From positions 663,923,501 through 663,987,500 of the forward strand of contig CM057456.1 in assembly GCA_016271365.2 (NCBI GenBank): a stretch of DNA of 64,000 bases. The letters are read 5' to 3'. Made by a program: the position numbers and the translations under genes. The notes beneath the pieces are model-generated. The model was given only the letters and a program-made list of their open reading frames with translations, did not search any database and had not been told where the DNA came from. Below, in pieces: positions 11,308 to 22,680 of this stretch; positions within the stretch are counted from its first letter, which is position 1; each line of letters opens with the position of its first letter. Source of the stretch: Neoceratodus forsteri. Lineage: Eukaryota > Chordata > Ceratodontiformes > Ceratodontidae.

Positions 11308-11961
11308 TACCCGGCATCAGTATTTTGTGCAAATATGGTGCTGGAACTTCTGCACCAACTTTCACAGAGTAGGACTCTTGTACTTGTCCAGAATGCGGCA
11401 AATTATGTATTTCTTGATGAATGCTAGCATTTGTGCTGCTTCATGCTCTCCTATACGTGGGGCATCCTTGATCCACAGCAACATGTGTATATGAGGAGCA
11501 CCTCGTGTCTGATATTCCATCCTCCAAAAGTAATGTTCCACAATACCAAGAGGCAGATTGTCTTTTGACAAAATGAAAGTCAGAATATCATGGAACCACT
11601 TGTGAAAATGCCTTGTGACAGAGACAGGATCAAGTGAACACATTTCTCTGAGAGTCATTGATGAAATGCATTCCACATCAGAATTTGCCCACTTCAACAG
11701 TTCTATGACCTCTTCTCAGGCATACTCAGCACAACTCAGAGTGATGAACCATGTAGTTGCACCATTCTCTCGCAACATTGTCATCACCTCAAACTGTCTG
11801 CGATACCAATATTCTTTGGTGCCACATAGACTTGACAAATTAGAAGACAAATTCACTTGTACATTTTCATCTTTCTGCTTCAATTTCTGAAGAAACTGTG
11901 CAGCTGTAATTCCATCAAGTGGAGTAGTCCGACGAATAGTATGCACAATAGACGCAGACAA
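11308..11961 (-). pseudogene. Helitron Rep, HUH core
   Basis: TTWFITLSCAEY, SVTRHFHKWF and QTRGAPHIHMLLW (His-hydrophobic-His at about 11,485-11,496) are the conserved metal-binding core of Helitron replication initiators. FQHHICTKY follows as part of the cysteine/histidine cluster. In-frame TGA codons lie at 11,716-11,718 and at two places within 11,308-11,361. No frameshift is needed to join these pieces to the neighbouring Rep segment. Confidence 0.85.
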
Positions 11962-12480
11962 TATGCTAAGTTCACCCTCCCAGAGGAGATGAAACAGGTA
12001 CTATATGTTGTGCCTGAATTTGCCATCTTTACTGAGCACATGGCTTGTTCAGTACTCGGCACCCTGTACACACACTTCTCTTTCATCCAGGTGACCACCT
12101 GACCCTTTTGGGAATAAGTCTGGGAAACAGCGTGATTCCAGTGTTGCCTCCCAAATTCTGACAGGCTGACTTTCAACCTGTTCCATTTGATAGAGATCAA
12201 TGTTGTCACCTACTGGATCTCTGCCATGTAGTGGATGAATTGTGTACTGTTCGTACACATTGTCATTTGTTTCCACATTGACCTTCTCAATCATTGACTT
12301 TGTGCTTTCCAACTCATCATGATCAACAGGCACAGTAGTCATGCAATCAATATTAAGGTTTGCATAAAAAGGATTGTTGTTCTTTAAATAAGTAAGTGCA
12401 AGCTTCACCTTCTCAACATTAACAACATCCTGCCAAATCACTTTAGACTTTGTTGGCATACCATTTACAAGAATAACCAA
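11962..12480 (-). pseudogene. Helitron N-terminal conserved region
   Basis: The segment reads KVKLALTYLKNNNPFYANL, typical of the 'ALxWLKxNNPLY' region in Helitron proteins, and later ESRCFPDLFPKGSGG, the 'FPxLFPxGxGG' box. SKDGKFRH and YLFHLLWEGELS follow toward the Rep core in another frame with a TAG. At least one frameshift lies near 12,050. Confidence 0.75.
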
Positions 12481-12564
12481 AGTGTTTTCAATTTACATAG
12501 CCTCCACATTTTCCTGCAGAGGAAGTGGAAGATACATGACAGAACCCTTAAGAGATCTGATTAG

Positions 12565-12936
12565 TTATTTTTGTGGAATATTCCATTTCTTTGTGTTCAT
12601 ACGTAGAATAGTTTGAAATGGTTTCATTGTCTGAATAAGAATCCTTTCAAACAAATTCAATGCTGCAGTCTCACTTGGTGTTACATGTGCCTCCATGTTG
12701 TTCAAGAGTGATCTTCGTGGCAGAATGCTACACTTCACTTTGGAAAAACAGTGCTTGCACATCACAATGATTGGGTCTAACTGAAAGTCACACTTTAACA
12801 GCAGAAATGCTGAAAGTCGAAACCACATGTCATTGTAAGGTGACAACATTTCCAGGTTCACTGTGACCATTTGTTTCTCGTAACAAAAGCGATCGCATGA
12901 GACACATGCAGAGTCAAACTTCTGTCTCTTTGCCAA
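12565..12936 (-). pseudogene. Helitron N-terminal zinc-binding segment
   Basis: CVSCDRF near the start and CKHCFSKVKCSILPRRSLLNN further on give paired cysteine clusters followed by the 'IPxxSxxNN' stretch and LNLFERILIQTMKPFQTI, resembling the cysteine-rich region preceding the Rep domain in animal Helitrons. The frame ends at 12,565; the join to the next segment (12,480) needs a frame change or stop read-across. Confidence 0.65.
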
Positions 12937-12951
12937 CTCAAATTTGGCAAT

Positions 12952-14000
12952 TCATTTCCCAAACTGTTTGAGAATATCACTTTCTTGGACAGAGACACAA
13001 TTCCCATCAGCAATCGATGGTTGAGTTATCACAGTATCAGTCACATTTCTCACACGTCGCAGCTGTTTCAAAAATTGAATGGCACCGTGCATGTCACCAC
13101 ACAACAGTAACTCATTGAGACTAGTATACTGAGCGACAACTCGATGAACTTCTAATACCTTGTACACAAAGTTCCTCATCCCTGATTGATGTACTCCCAG
13201 CATGCACATATGGTGAAAGACACTGTCACAAACACCATTATCTAGACATGCAAGGGAGAGACCCATAAGTCCAGTGTGTGGACGTATGTAACAATGGTCT
13301 ATGATCTCAAACAGTTTATGCCTCTCTTTATGGTCAGTAATGACAAAGAGGTTAATAAAGTGCTTAACTTTCTCAAACGATGATTGCCTACAGTTGCAGG
13401 TGTCATCGCATGTCCATGAGAGACAGTGACGTTTATGAGGCTGAATACTTGCCTCAGTATCATCATCTGACTCCATCATAGGATTGTCACACACACTGAG
13501 CATGTTACGGACTTTGCCAGACTCATCAATGCACAACTTGCTGTCCTTTTTCTGAGAGTAATATGACTCCTTCCAGAAATATACCTCTGAGTGCTGTATG
13601 TGCAGCCACTGTCCTGTGAATACATCACAGAAATTGTGCAGGTTCAAGCAAGAATATCATTGTAGCCTCATCTTTACATCATACACAATTTTCCTAAACT
13701 GCTCAAGTACATGAGACATCTTACGCCACAAATGTTGAAGAACAAAAACTGCTCTATTAACAAATGTTCGTACTTTCAAGTGCAATCTCATCAAGCTGAG
13801 ATGACTCTTGATTTTTCTGTGCTCGTGACTCATCACAGCAGCAATAAGTCTTTCAATCTTGACTTTAGAAGCTAGAGATTGAAAACACTTCTGCATCCTC
13901 AGAGAAGCATCAGCAGCAGTACATTTTCGGTTCTGTATAGTACGTGTGTTCATGCGTGTCTTTGCAACAGCGGCTTTTCTGCTTACAGATCTACATAACT
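12952..14000 (-). pseudogene. Helitron N-terminal region, unrecognised
   Basis: Two frames (13,657-13,953 and 12,952-13,647) extend the protein upstream. The first is basic, RKAAVAKTR followed by a helical stretch. The second contains acidic MESDDDTEAS and a cysteine-rich CDDTCNCRQ, then a helical region. I recognise no family. Reading can be followed to about 13,990 or beyond, and the true start was not found. Confidence 0.5.
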
Positions 14001-14099
14001 GTTGCTTAGCTACAAATTCTTTCCTTGTTCTTGAGCAACCATGTCCTTTCCCCTGCAGAGTGATAAAGCTCTGAATCCACTTCTTTACTGTGATTATGA

Positions 14100-14585
14100 A
14101 TCATTTCACGTCTTGAACAGGCATCACTGACTTTCACATCACCCTTATACAACAGTGGATTACTGTGATACCTGTCTTATCTCTGCAAAGACTTATGTCT
14201 GTACTTAGATGGCATCTTCCATGTTTCACTATTCACAGTTCAGTACACCAATCTTACAGATCAATCAGACACCTGTATGGGAAGTACAGAAAAAAAAAGA
14301 AAATTAAAATTTTTGTCTTCAGTGTATTTCTAACATCACATACTACCATGCACATCTCTGTGCCATATATGAACAAAAAAAATACTACTAAACAGTAAAC
14401 ATTGCTCAAATAATTACTGTGGTAAGTGAAAGTTAGTGAAGCAATATACAGTCTTTTCAAATCGTGATGAACATAACATCAATAATAATATGACAACAAA
14501 CATCAAGAAATGTGAAAATGCAAACAGTTTCGCAATGTTGAACATCCACAAGGCCATTCTAAATAATTATTACTTTTTTTATAAG
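14100..14585. other. Unassigned AT-rich stretch
   Basis: This lies just upstream of the minus-strand Helitron protein and may hold its promoter. No clear TATA box, repeat or gene was recognised. Confidence 0.3.
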
Positions 14586-14589
14586 AATC

Positions 14590-15570
14590 TGAAAAGAAGT
14601 GTTGAATGTGCGACACTCTCAAAAAAAATAGTGTCATACGTGTGACACTTGCTAGAAAAGTAGTGCAGAGTGTGCGACATTGTCGAAAATAGTGTCGTAC
14701 TTATTTTCAGGTGGTCATCTATTGAAAATTAAGTGACCATCTTGAAGGCTGTGTCAGCCAATCAAGTCTGACAATTCATTGTTGCCATTTGTAAATGTGT
14801 ATGCATGACTATGGTGGTCAGTGGTTAGGTAACTTAATACAATCAAATCAGAAAATAATGATGTAGAAATTATAAATTATTTACTTTACTCAATATTTCA
14901 CATTATGATAAAGGTCTGAGAAACAGAAGTTTCTGATTCGTTGTAAACATTCTATCACCTCTGTCTTAATATTTGATAAACATACATGTACAGCCTAATC
15001 ATATACTGAACAAGCTTTAACACTATTTACAATACATTTTCTGTATAATAGCAATAAGACACTCCCAGGGGGGTATGCTTATGGTCAACTGATCACCCTC
15101 TAGGGGCATGTAGCACTCGGCTACTCTTCATTGCACATTACAACCCTAGAAGGCAATTAACAGACCATTAACATAACGTTTGGTCATGCCTTATTGCTTA
15201 ATTAACAATCAAGAATTGTGTGCACTTCTGCATGTGTGCATAATGTAGGAAGCAGGACAGTTGTCCCTTCAGGAATCTTCATTTTTTTGGAAAAACACAT
15301 GAAATACCATTGTGCATTCAAAAGTGTCACAAAAATAGTGTTGATGTATCGATTGTACGAAAGTATCGCAAAATATAGTTTTGAATGTTTGAAAGTATCA
15401 TACTTAATGTCAGAATATATAGTGTTGAATGTTTGAAAGTATTGAGAGAACTACTTTCTCACTTCGATACTTTCGAATAAGTAATGTGTGTTCAAAAGTG
15501 TCAAAAAAAGTGTCAAACCTTCAATAGTTTCACAAAAGTACTGTTGTGTGTTCAACAGTATCACAAATTC
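14590..15570. repeat. GTGTTGAATGTTTGAAAGTATCGC-type motif cluster
   Basis: Irregularly spaced variants of AGTGTTGAATGTTTGAAAG and GTGTCACAAAA, plus inverted forms, fill 14,590-14,705 and 15,300-15,565. The interval between is unrelated AT-rich DNA. The same words occur at 4,215-4,570. The arrangement suggests a repeat whose ends are built from short degenerate direct and inverted copies. Confidence 0.5.
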
Positions 15571-16330
15571 ATATCTATAGGGAGTTACTATGTGCATCAG
15601 TGAATGATATCTTGATTGCTATTTGACTGACAGGTAGTTCTGCCAGTGTTGTGCTAAATAGATCAAGCCATGTAAGACAACCAATCAGAGATGGAGAAGA
15701 CTAAAGAAGAAGGATACTGCAGCCATCTTAGACTGAACTGACACACACAGCACATTTCTCACTGTAAGTACATCACATTTTATAAATCATTTTCCTACTA
15801 TTATAAAAAGTGTTAGAAACAGATAAATAGTATTAATCAAAATGTTTTTTTACTGCTCTATTTGACTATGTTGCTTAAAATAAGCTAATATGTTGCATTA
15901 TTTAGATATAACTGTTTAAAGTCAGACAGTCAGTTGGTACTTACTTGCACATATACAGCTGCAAGTGGAGGGAGATAGCAAGGTGCACGTGTACCATAAC
16001 CAAAGAGGGAACCAATCAGATATGTTTCTGCACTTGTGATTATTTGAAATTGCCTGTTAGAAGGATGCATTTTTGCCACCTTGATATGTTTGCACATTTA
16101 GGCTGGAGCAGAACTGCTATGATAGTCAGTGCACACACTACATTGGTTAATGAAGCAACAGTAGTAGCCAATAATTTGTTTTATTTGTGTGTCATGCATC
16201 AGCCCACCGAGGCTGAGTGGAACTTAGGAGGGAAAACAGCAGTTTCACTTTTACTGCTGCTAAGGCACCGCAGGTTGAAAACTGACTTTTTTGGTAGCTC
16301 TCTGTCCACTTCTAGGTTGAAAAGCTGAGA
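15571..16330. other. Upstream region of the SGNH ORF
   Basis: This region precedes the SGNH-hydrolase ORF. It contains a 127-codon frame (15,945-16,328) without recognisable motifs and a possible donor site CTGTAAGTA at 15,762. Nothing else can be supported. Confidence 0.3.
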
Positions 16331-16651
16331 ATGGAAGAAAACAACAAAAGGACTTTGTGGAATGTGGGCAGCAGTATAGTGAGGCGAGCATCTGAGTATG
16401 CTCAGAACAGTGATTTTAGGAGAAACCTGCAGCTCACAATTTGCTGTGTAAAGTGGTATGGCAGGGGTGGAATGAGGTGGGAGCACCTCATGCCAACAAT
16501 GCACAGACTTCTGAGTACTCAAGCTCACCCTGATATATTGGTGATCCATCTTGAAGGGAATGATTCAGGCACCAAACACTCGGTAGATTTAGTGTCAGAA
16601 GCAAAATTGGACCTTGCTTCTGTTATCAGTATGTTACCTGCCTACAAAATT
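16331..16651 (+). pseudogene. SGNH hydrolase-like ORF, N-terminal half
   Basis: LWNVGSSIVRRASEYA carries the block I serine (G-x-S). YGRGGMRWEHLMP is the block II glycine region and PDILVIHLEGNDSG is block III (G-x-N-D). The order and spacing match SGNH/GDSL hydrolase domains found in some vertebrate tyrosine-recombinase (Ngaro/DIRS-like) elements. The reading reaches PAYKI and is then cut by the LINE starting at 16,652. Removing the LINE and one copy of the duplicated AAAATT restores the same frame at 21,160. No recombinase was found nearby, so the parent element is uncertain. Confidence 0.75.
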
Positions 16652-17467
16652 CGGGACAATCAAGCAACTGAAGCAACACAAGCAGCTCACCTGAGTAGCT
16701 GAGGAAGCCGAATCTCCAACCTGATAACTTTCGAGGCAGCTCCCCCCCCAAGCTAGGCACTCGGGACAATCAAGCAACTGAAGCAACACAAGCAGCTCAC
16801 CTGAGTAGCTGAGGAAGCCGAATCTCCAGCCTGATAACTTTCAAGGCAGCTCCCCAAAGCTAGGCACTCGGGACAATCAAGCAACTGAAGCAACTACAAG
16901 CAGCTCACCTGAGTAGCTGAGAAGCCGAATCTCCAGCCTGATAACTTTCAGAGGCAGCTCCCCAAGCTAGGCACTCGGGACAATCAAGCAACGAAACCAA
17001 CACAAGCAGCTCACCTGGGTAGCTGAGAGCGAATCTCCAGCCTGATAACTGAGGCAGCTCCCCCAAGCTAGGCACTCGGGACAATCAAGCAACTGAAGCA
17101 ACACAAGCAGCTCACCTGAGTAGCTGAGGCTGAATCTCCAGCCTGATAACTTTTGAGGCAGCTCCTCCCCAAGCTGGCACTTCGGGACAATCAGCAACTG
17201 AAGCAACACAAGCAGCTCACCTGAGTAGCTGAGGAAGCCGAATCTCCAGCCTGATAACTTTCGAGCACCCCAAGCTGGCACTCGGGACAATCAAGCATCG
17301 AAGCAACACAAGCAGCTCACCTGAGTAGCTGAGGAAGCTGAATCTCAGTCTGATAACTCGGGGCAGCTCCCCAAGCTAGGCAGTCGGGACAATCAAGCAA
17401 CTGAAGCAGCACAAGCAGCTCACCTGAGTAGCTGAGGAAGCCCGAATCTCAGCCTGATAACTTTGAG
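16652..17467 (+). repeat. Eight ~107-bp units forming the LINE 5' region
   Basis: The start CGGGACAATCAAGCAACTGA recurs at 16,652, 16,762, 16,869, 16,976, 17,077, 17,183, 17,283 and 17,395 (periods 100-112 bp). The last unit ends near 17,467. Units share AGCAGCTCACCTGAGTAGCT and CTGATAACTT blocks and differ by small indels. The array begins at the target-site duplication, so it is part of the LINE and not an independent minisatellite. Such 5' monomer arrays act as promoters in some LINEs (mouse L1); that role here is inference. Confidence 0.85.
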
Positions 17468-18170
17468 GTAAAGAGGCCTCTTCTCTTCGTCTGGACACCT
17501 GCAGAGGGTGCTAGCCTGGCCGGCACTTCGCCGTCTGCCCTTGACCCACCACCCTCCCACCCAGGCGGCTGTCAATTTAGGATCCACCCTGGACATCACA
17601 TCCGGTGACATCACGTCCTGTTGCCTAGAACCTATCTCCCACTTTCCCATTTGCAAGTTATACCTTGCACACTAGAGGGACCTCATGCTCCTCACTACTT
17701 CCTACTCCTACCTGTACAGCACTACTTCCCTGGGATCTTGCTCACACAATGTATGTGGCCCTGCCTCACGCTCTGCCTGTGCCTATCCCACTAGCAGTGC
17801 ACTTACCCACTTACCCATCTGCTGGTCCACACTGTGCCCTAGCACCCCTCCTCCCTTGCTCCTGAACCTGCTCTCCTGCCACTTGGGACCTCTGTGTGTC
17901 CCCGTCCTCCCTCCCTCCCCAGCTTTCTCTTCACCTCAGGCACATCTGGGTGTCTTCTTATTCTCTTTCCCTCCTGTGCTCCCCGCCCCCCCCTGCTCCC
18001 TTGGCCTCCCCTCCCCTCTCATGTCAATCGTGGAAAACCCTCACCATCCCCAGCCAGGATGTTAGTCATGCTACTACTCCTGTCAGGAACATTCATCCAA
18101 ACCCTGGCCCGGTTCCCAGGAGCTCCCCAACTCGCACCACAGGCCATGCATGGTCTCCATGAATATCTGT
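17468..18170 (+). pseudogene. LINE 5' region with NPGP motif
   Basis: This part is pyrimidine-rich and holds overlapping proline/serine-rich frames (for example 17,896-18,162). At about 18,085-18,115 one frame reads RNIHPNPGPVP. An IHPNPGP motif is common near the ORF2 start of L2/Rex1-like LINEs and resembles the NPGP end of 2A-type peptides, although the conserved D-x-E before it is not present. Function is not established. Confidence 0.5.
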
Positions 18171-18199
18171 AGCCTTCTAAAAAGTTTGACTCACTACAA

Positions 18200-18830
18200 T
18201 GCCTGGTCACATCAATTAACCCGATGTCATCACCCTGGTTGAGACTGGCTGTCGAAATCCTCCCTGACTCCTAGTCTCCCTTCCTAGTTTCACCCTTTTC
18301 CGGTCCGACCGTGTTGGGAGATGGGGCGGCGCTGCGCTTTATGTCAAGGTCTCTCCCGACTAGCCTGCCCACTCCATCCTTCGACTCAGGGCCCAGGCGC
18401 TACGCTGAAACTAACCCTGACCCTTTAAAGGGACCCCTTTATCTGACTACTGCATACGTGCCCCCCAGGGACCAAACGCAGGCCATTGCCTCTCTTACAG
18501 AATACCTTACCTCTCTACCTCCTTCCGCTGATCAAATTCTGGTGGGTGACTTAAATGTCAACTGGCTCAGCCCCTCCTCCTCCTCCTCTACCTGAGACTC
18601 CTTTTCAGCAATAGACCTAACACAACTAGTTACCCACCCTACCAGGACTAACCCCAAGAAAGGCTCCAGTACCCTGCTTGATGTGGTACTCACCAACCGC
18701 CCTAATCGGATCCCCAATGTACAAGTCCTCCCAGACTCTCCTAGCGATCACTCCCCATTCTATTCCACTGGTCATCCTCAGTCTCCAAACCCATAGCACA
18801 GTCCACATGCTGGCGTGCTAATACCTGGTG
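18200..18830 (+). pseudogene. LINE AP-endonuclease remnant
   Basis: Pieces such as LTTAYVPPRDQTQ and QILVGDLNVNWLSP, corresponding to the 'YRPP' and 'GDFNxxW' boxes of apurinic-type LINE endonucleases, occur at 18,311-18,595. A following stretch encodes the 'LDVVLTN' and 'SDHSP' region in other frames. The domain would nick target DNA for retrotransposition; here it is split by frameshifts. Confidence 0.7.
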
Positions 18831-19153
18831 GACTAATAAAACTTAAGGAACTTCTGTCCCAAATTGACTGGTCTCCTATACAGGCAACTCCTGACATTGA
18901 CACAGCTCTCTCTTCTTTACCCAAACTTTTAATAATGCCTGTGATATCTCTTTGCCCAATGTTGACCCACCGTTCTAAAAGGAAGAATGCCCCTAGGTAA
19001 CCCCAGCTTTGATCCACCAGCTCAAACATAGACAACCTATGCACTGCCATTGAGATTCCGGCCCAATGATAGGCGGTTATATGCTGCCGCCAAACAAGTG
19101 CACGGGCCATCAGAAAGGCTGGTCTGAGCTCATCGGGTCCTCCTCACTGCCTC

Positions 19154-20310
19154 ATGGGGAACCCCAGAACCTTCTGGGATAACATTAAACAGTTAAATGG
19201 GGTGCATTCCCCACCCACCCAGATCAACATTAATGGTGTGATCTCCTCAGACCCAGCCCTCATAGCCAACCACCTCAACACCTCATTCACTGACCTTAGC
19301 CCTATCCTCCCTACAAATTTCTTTGACCCTCCTCCCCCAGCACCTGCCGTAAATCTTTCTCGCCCTTATTTTCTCCTCCACTGTGTTTCTGCCCAAGAAC
19401 TTAGGCTGCACCTTGTCACTGCCCTCAAGAGTAATAGTACAGGCAGTGACACCCTGGATCCGTGTATCCTATTGCTGGTCTTAGACACAGTCCTTACCCC
19501 AATCACATGCCTCATCAACCACTCTTTTTGCCTGGGGAAGGTTCCAACTGCCTGTAAAGTCACCACTGTCACCCCTATCTTTAAAGGTGGTGATAGGACT
19601 GTGCTGAAACTATCGATCGATCTCCATTTCTCTCCTCTCTCAAGGCCTTGGAAAAGTGGTGGCCTCTCAAATCTCTGACTACCTCTCCACCTACAATGTC
19701 CTTTGTCCTGAGCAGCATGGCTATCTGGGCGGGTCACAGTACCAACACAGCCCTCCTAGAGTTCTCCAACTTTCTCCACCCTCCTTAGACACTGGTTCTC
19801 TGGCTGGTGCTGTCTTCATTGACCTCTCCGAGCTTTGACACTGTCTCCCACCCCTCCTTCTTGATGCCTTAGTCTCTGGTTTTGCTGCTGGGCCTGTCTC
19901 CTGGTGCACCAGTTATCTGTCTGACCGCTCACAGCATGTAAAAATTAATGGGACCTACTCAGACATCTGTCCCACTCTTTCTGGGGTTCCCAGGGCTCCA
20001 TTCTGGGCCCCTGCTATTCTCCTTTACCTTAACACCCTTCCATGCTCTTGCTCGGGAACATTCTATTGTACGCTGATGATGCAGTCATCTTTGCCTCAAG
20101 TCGTAACCCTATTGCCCTCCAGGACTCGCTGCAGAAGTCCTTCACTGAAGCCGAGGGCTGGTTCAAGGAACATAGATTGGTGATAAATCTTAAAAAACAA
20201 AAACCATGTTCTTCCTCATCCCCAAAACAAGTCCTGCAACTTCAAACTCCTCATTCACTCTGGGTCCTCTTTCCCACTCGAACAAGTTTACTCCTATAAA
20301 TACCTAGGGA
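19154..20310 (+). pseudogene. LINE reverse transcriptase remnant
   Basis: RTFWDNIKQLNG, the KSNSTGSDTLDP region (usually 'GxDxxxP') and VTPIFKGGD lead into the palm. VFIDLSEL (usually 'FIDLSKAFD') is followed by a frame change. At 20,060-20,090 ILLYADDAVIF keeps the catalytic YADD box. At least three frameshifts separate the motifs, so no full protein is encoded. Confidence 0.8.
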
Positions 20311-21153
20311 TCCATTTTGACCCTCCTCTCCTTCCATGGACACATCGCTGCCTAGCCACTGCCACTAATATCCGATTGGGCATCTTACATAGGTAACACT
20401 GCCTCCCCGAGGCTCTTCGACTCATGAGTCACCTCTCATCCTGTCCCTAGTGGACTATGGACTGCCGTGTATGGTGCTGCTGATCAGACCGCACTCCATA
20501 AAATTCCTTTTCTCTGAATAAGGCCTGCAGGTTAATTACTGGAGCACCTAGGCTGACACACACCTGTCTACTGTACGCTAAAGCGCTGGTACTTGATCTT
20601 GACGAGCGTCCAAATATCTGACCTGTACCCTTACAAAAAGACCCTCCTGGGCTATCCCACCAGGATTGACCACCACCATGCTCGCCTGTCCCACTAGTTC
20701 ATACTGGACCTCTGGGAAAACCTCTCTTGTTATCCCTAGAGCTAGGACCTCATGGCCAAAGAGCCTTCAGCATTTAGGGCCCCTCCTGGTTCAACACACT
20801 GCCCCTCCATCTCCGAGCTCCAACTATATCGTGGCTTCAAACTTCCTACGTAACCACCTTATTAACACCATGCCGTGAATTGCCACTAGTCAAAGCCGTG
20901 ACTCAATACTTATGACAAAGCTTATTACTAAGCTGCTAAGGACAACATATTCTCTGGTATTGTTTGCATCCATCCTACCTGTACCAGCTTGTTTGTATCT
21001 ATGTCTTAATTTACTGTTATACTTATGTGTTGTACTGTTATACTGTGTATTTTCGTTTGTCTTACTGTGACAAGGTACCTTTGTAAATGAGCCTATGGCT
21101 CAAAGGTTTTCCAAACTGCTGTTTAAATAAAATAAAATAAAAAAAAATAAATA
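20311..21153 (+). other. LINE C-terminal remnant and 3' UTR with stem-loop
   Basis: After the RT the sequence decays into small frames. The 3' UTR has a stem-loop at about 21,076-21,107 (ACCTTTGTAAATGAGCC / GGCTCAAAGGT). It is followed closely by AAATAAAATAAAAT and the duplicated target. The same stem-loop occurs at the ends of the two related LINEs. Confidence 0.75.
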
Positions 21154-21159
21154 AAAATT

Positions 21160-21411
21160 GCTTTTTCAGTTATTACAGAGTGTAGGGTCTGGCAAGCAGA
21201 ACACCATGTGTACCTGCTTGACAAAGCATGGAGAAAGGCGAACATACAAATATCTGCATATCTACGCATGTCTGGATTGCACACCATATGTCACCCTGAA
21301 ATTAAGTATTGTTATGATTGGTTATACCTACTAGACGGTGTGCACTTCTCACATGCTGGCAATTGCCTTTTCCTGGGAGACCTTCAAGATGGAATCCTCA
21401 AAGTCCTCTAA
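21160..21411 (+). pseudogene. SGNH hydrolase-like ORF, C-terminal half
   Basis: Starting immediately after the LINE, the frame reads AFSVITECRVWQAEHH, then DKAWRKANIQISAYL and later YLLDGVHFSHAGNCLFLGDL. The D-G-V-H stretch is the catalytic block V (D-x-x-H) of SGNH hydrolases. It is in frame with the N-terminal half at 16,651 once the insertion is removed, giving about 190 residues and all catalytic blocks. The stop is at 21,409-21,411. Confidence 0.75.
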
Positions 21412-22680
21412 GAATGTCAGACTGTTTGTATGCCTATTGAACTGTAACAAAAAACAGTTCTTTTCAGAACCAAACATGTTGGTCAAAAAATACAATCAGT
21501 ACATACATCACTCACAGAGGAGTAGCACATACGTTGGGATATTCACAGTAGAATGCAGGGCTGATAACACTTAAGCTTGCATGCACTATGGGTGTTGTCA
21601 GGGTGATATTCTATGGTAGCATGCCATGGTCAGCTATGTTGCATGTCACTGTGGCAGCTGCATTCTGCATGGTTCTGTGCCATTATGGTAGTGCAAGTGG
21701 CACAGAGGACCAACAGTGTATAACAGTGTGGCAGTGGTTCTGCTACCGGTGAGTACTGTGATGTTCAGTTGTTGATATGCAAATGAGTGCAAAAGACATT
21801 GGGCCACTGTTTTCATTTTGTTAGGTGGTGTGGCGTTCTGGGGTAGGGTCTCAAGCACGTGACCTAACTGTGTGTCTGTTGCTGGGTGCTCTAGCTAATG
21901 GGGGGATAGGGCAGCCCTTCATCAACAAACCAGAAAAGGGGGGTCACAGGAGGTGATGTCAGATTGCCTCCCCCCCTTGGCAAACAAGGATTGAGGGAGT
22001 ACAAACCGAGAGGTATTTGTCAACCCCTCGCAAACAGAAAACTTAGATGGTTACATTATGACAACGGGTATTGTGCACCCCCGTTGACACACAATTAATG
22101 GGTGTGTTCACAGGCAACACTGGCTGTCACTGCTGCCATGTTGGCTGCACATAGGGTGTGGCGTGTAATGGTCACACTGTGTGAAAGCTTAAGTCTCATA
22201 GTAATTGAACTTTTTTCTGATGTTGTCACCTAATTAGGTAGACATGGTGATGGCAGCTGCTGCTGAGTGATTGGGCAGTGTGGTACACACCTAGTGATAC
22301 ATAACGTCTATTCTCTCAACAGTAACCGTGCCTCCAAATCTGCAGTATCACACAACACTGCTTGTGCAAGCACACCATCATTAAAATGACAATGTTAGAT
22401 CTTTAAGAGAGAGAAAGATGCACTATTGATGTACCTGTATTCAATCGGTGGTATATGTAATTGGTTAAACATAGCATGAAACAACACAGAGTTGTGTATG
22501 CTAGTAGTGTGTTGCAATACAATAATTTCCATACATGAATGGCTACATTTGTGAAAATGACAACTGATCTTTCAAAATGCTGCTGTTACCACATTCTAAG
22601 CATAGCAGTTAATAGAATATATTAAAATATATTGTTCCCAAGGCATTACAGTAACAGAATGTTTATTTTTTCAAATGCAG
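21412..22680. other. Unassigned stretch
   Basis: Short open frames only. A TATGGTAGCATGCCATGGTC stretch near 21,613 resembles the hairpin of the 3,824 repeat. No gene or repeat family is otherwise recognised. Confidence 0.3.

Larger units (their letters stand above)
8002..14100 (-). mobile_element. Helitron coding region (decayed)
   Basis: Reading right to left, one protein can be followed through successive minus-strand frames: a basic and cysteine-containing N-terminus, zinc-binding segments, the HUH replication initiator, a PIF1-type helicase and a USP-like domain. This order of Rep then helicase is diagnostic of Helitrons, which transpose by rolling-circle replication. Several junctions are single in-frame stop codons (10,117; 10,669; 8,847), while a few are frameshifts, so the copy is inactive but not ancient. 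The element's termini (5' TC, 3' CTRR with hairpin) were not identified. Confidence 0.85.
16652..21153 (+). mobile_element. Full-length LINE (L2/Rex1-like group) inserted in SGNH ORF
   Basis: The element starts with an array of ~107-bp units, continues through a region with an NPGP motif, an endonuclease remnant and a reverse transcriptase with YADD, and ends in a 3' hairpin plus an A/T-rich AAATAAAAT tail. AAATT-containing duplications (AAAATT at 16,646-16,651 and 21,154-21,159) flank it exactly where the SGNH reading frame is interrupted. Related 5'-truncated copies are at 32,957-35,730 (minus) and 53,990-56,965 (plus). Reading frames are broken by several frameshifts. Confidence 0.85.

Noticed and set aside
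16652..17467. CRISPR-like array
   Set aside because: The whole ~107-bp unit repeats without unique spacers, the context is eukaryotic, and the array is the 5' end of a LINE.
17656..18165. Proline/serine-rich frames as an ORF1 protein
   Set aside because: Several overlapping frames are equally open in pyrimidine-rich DNA and no ORF1 domain is recognisable; only the NPGP motif is kept as a note.
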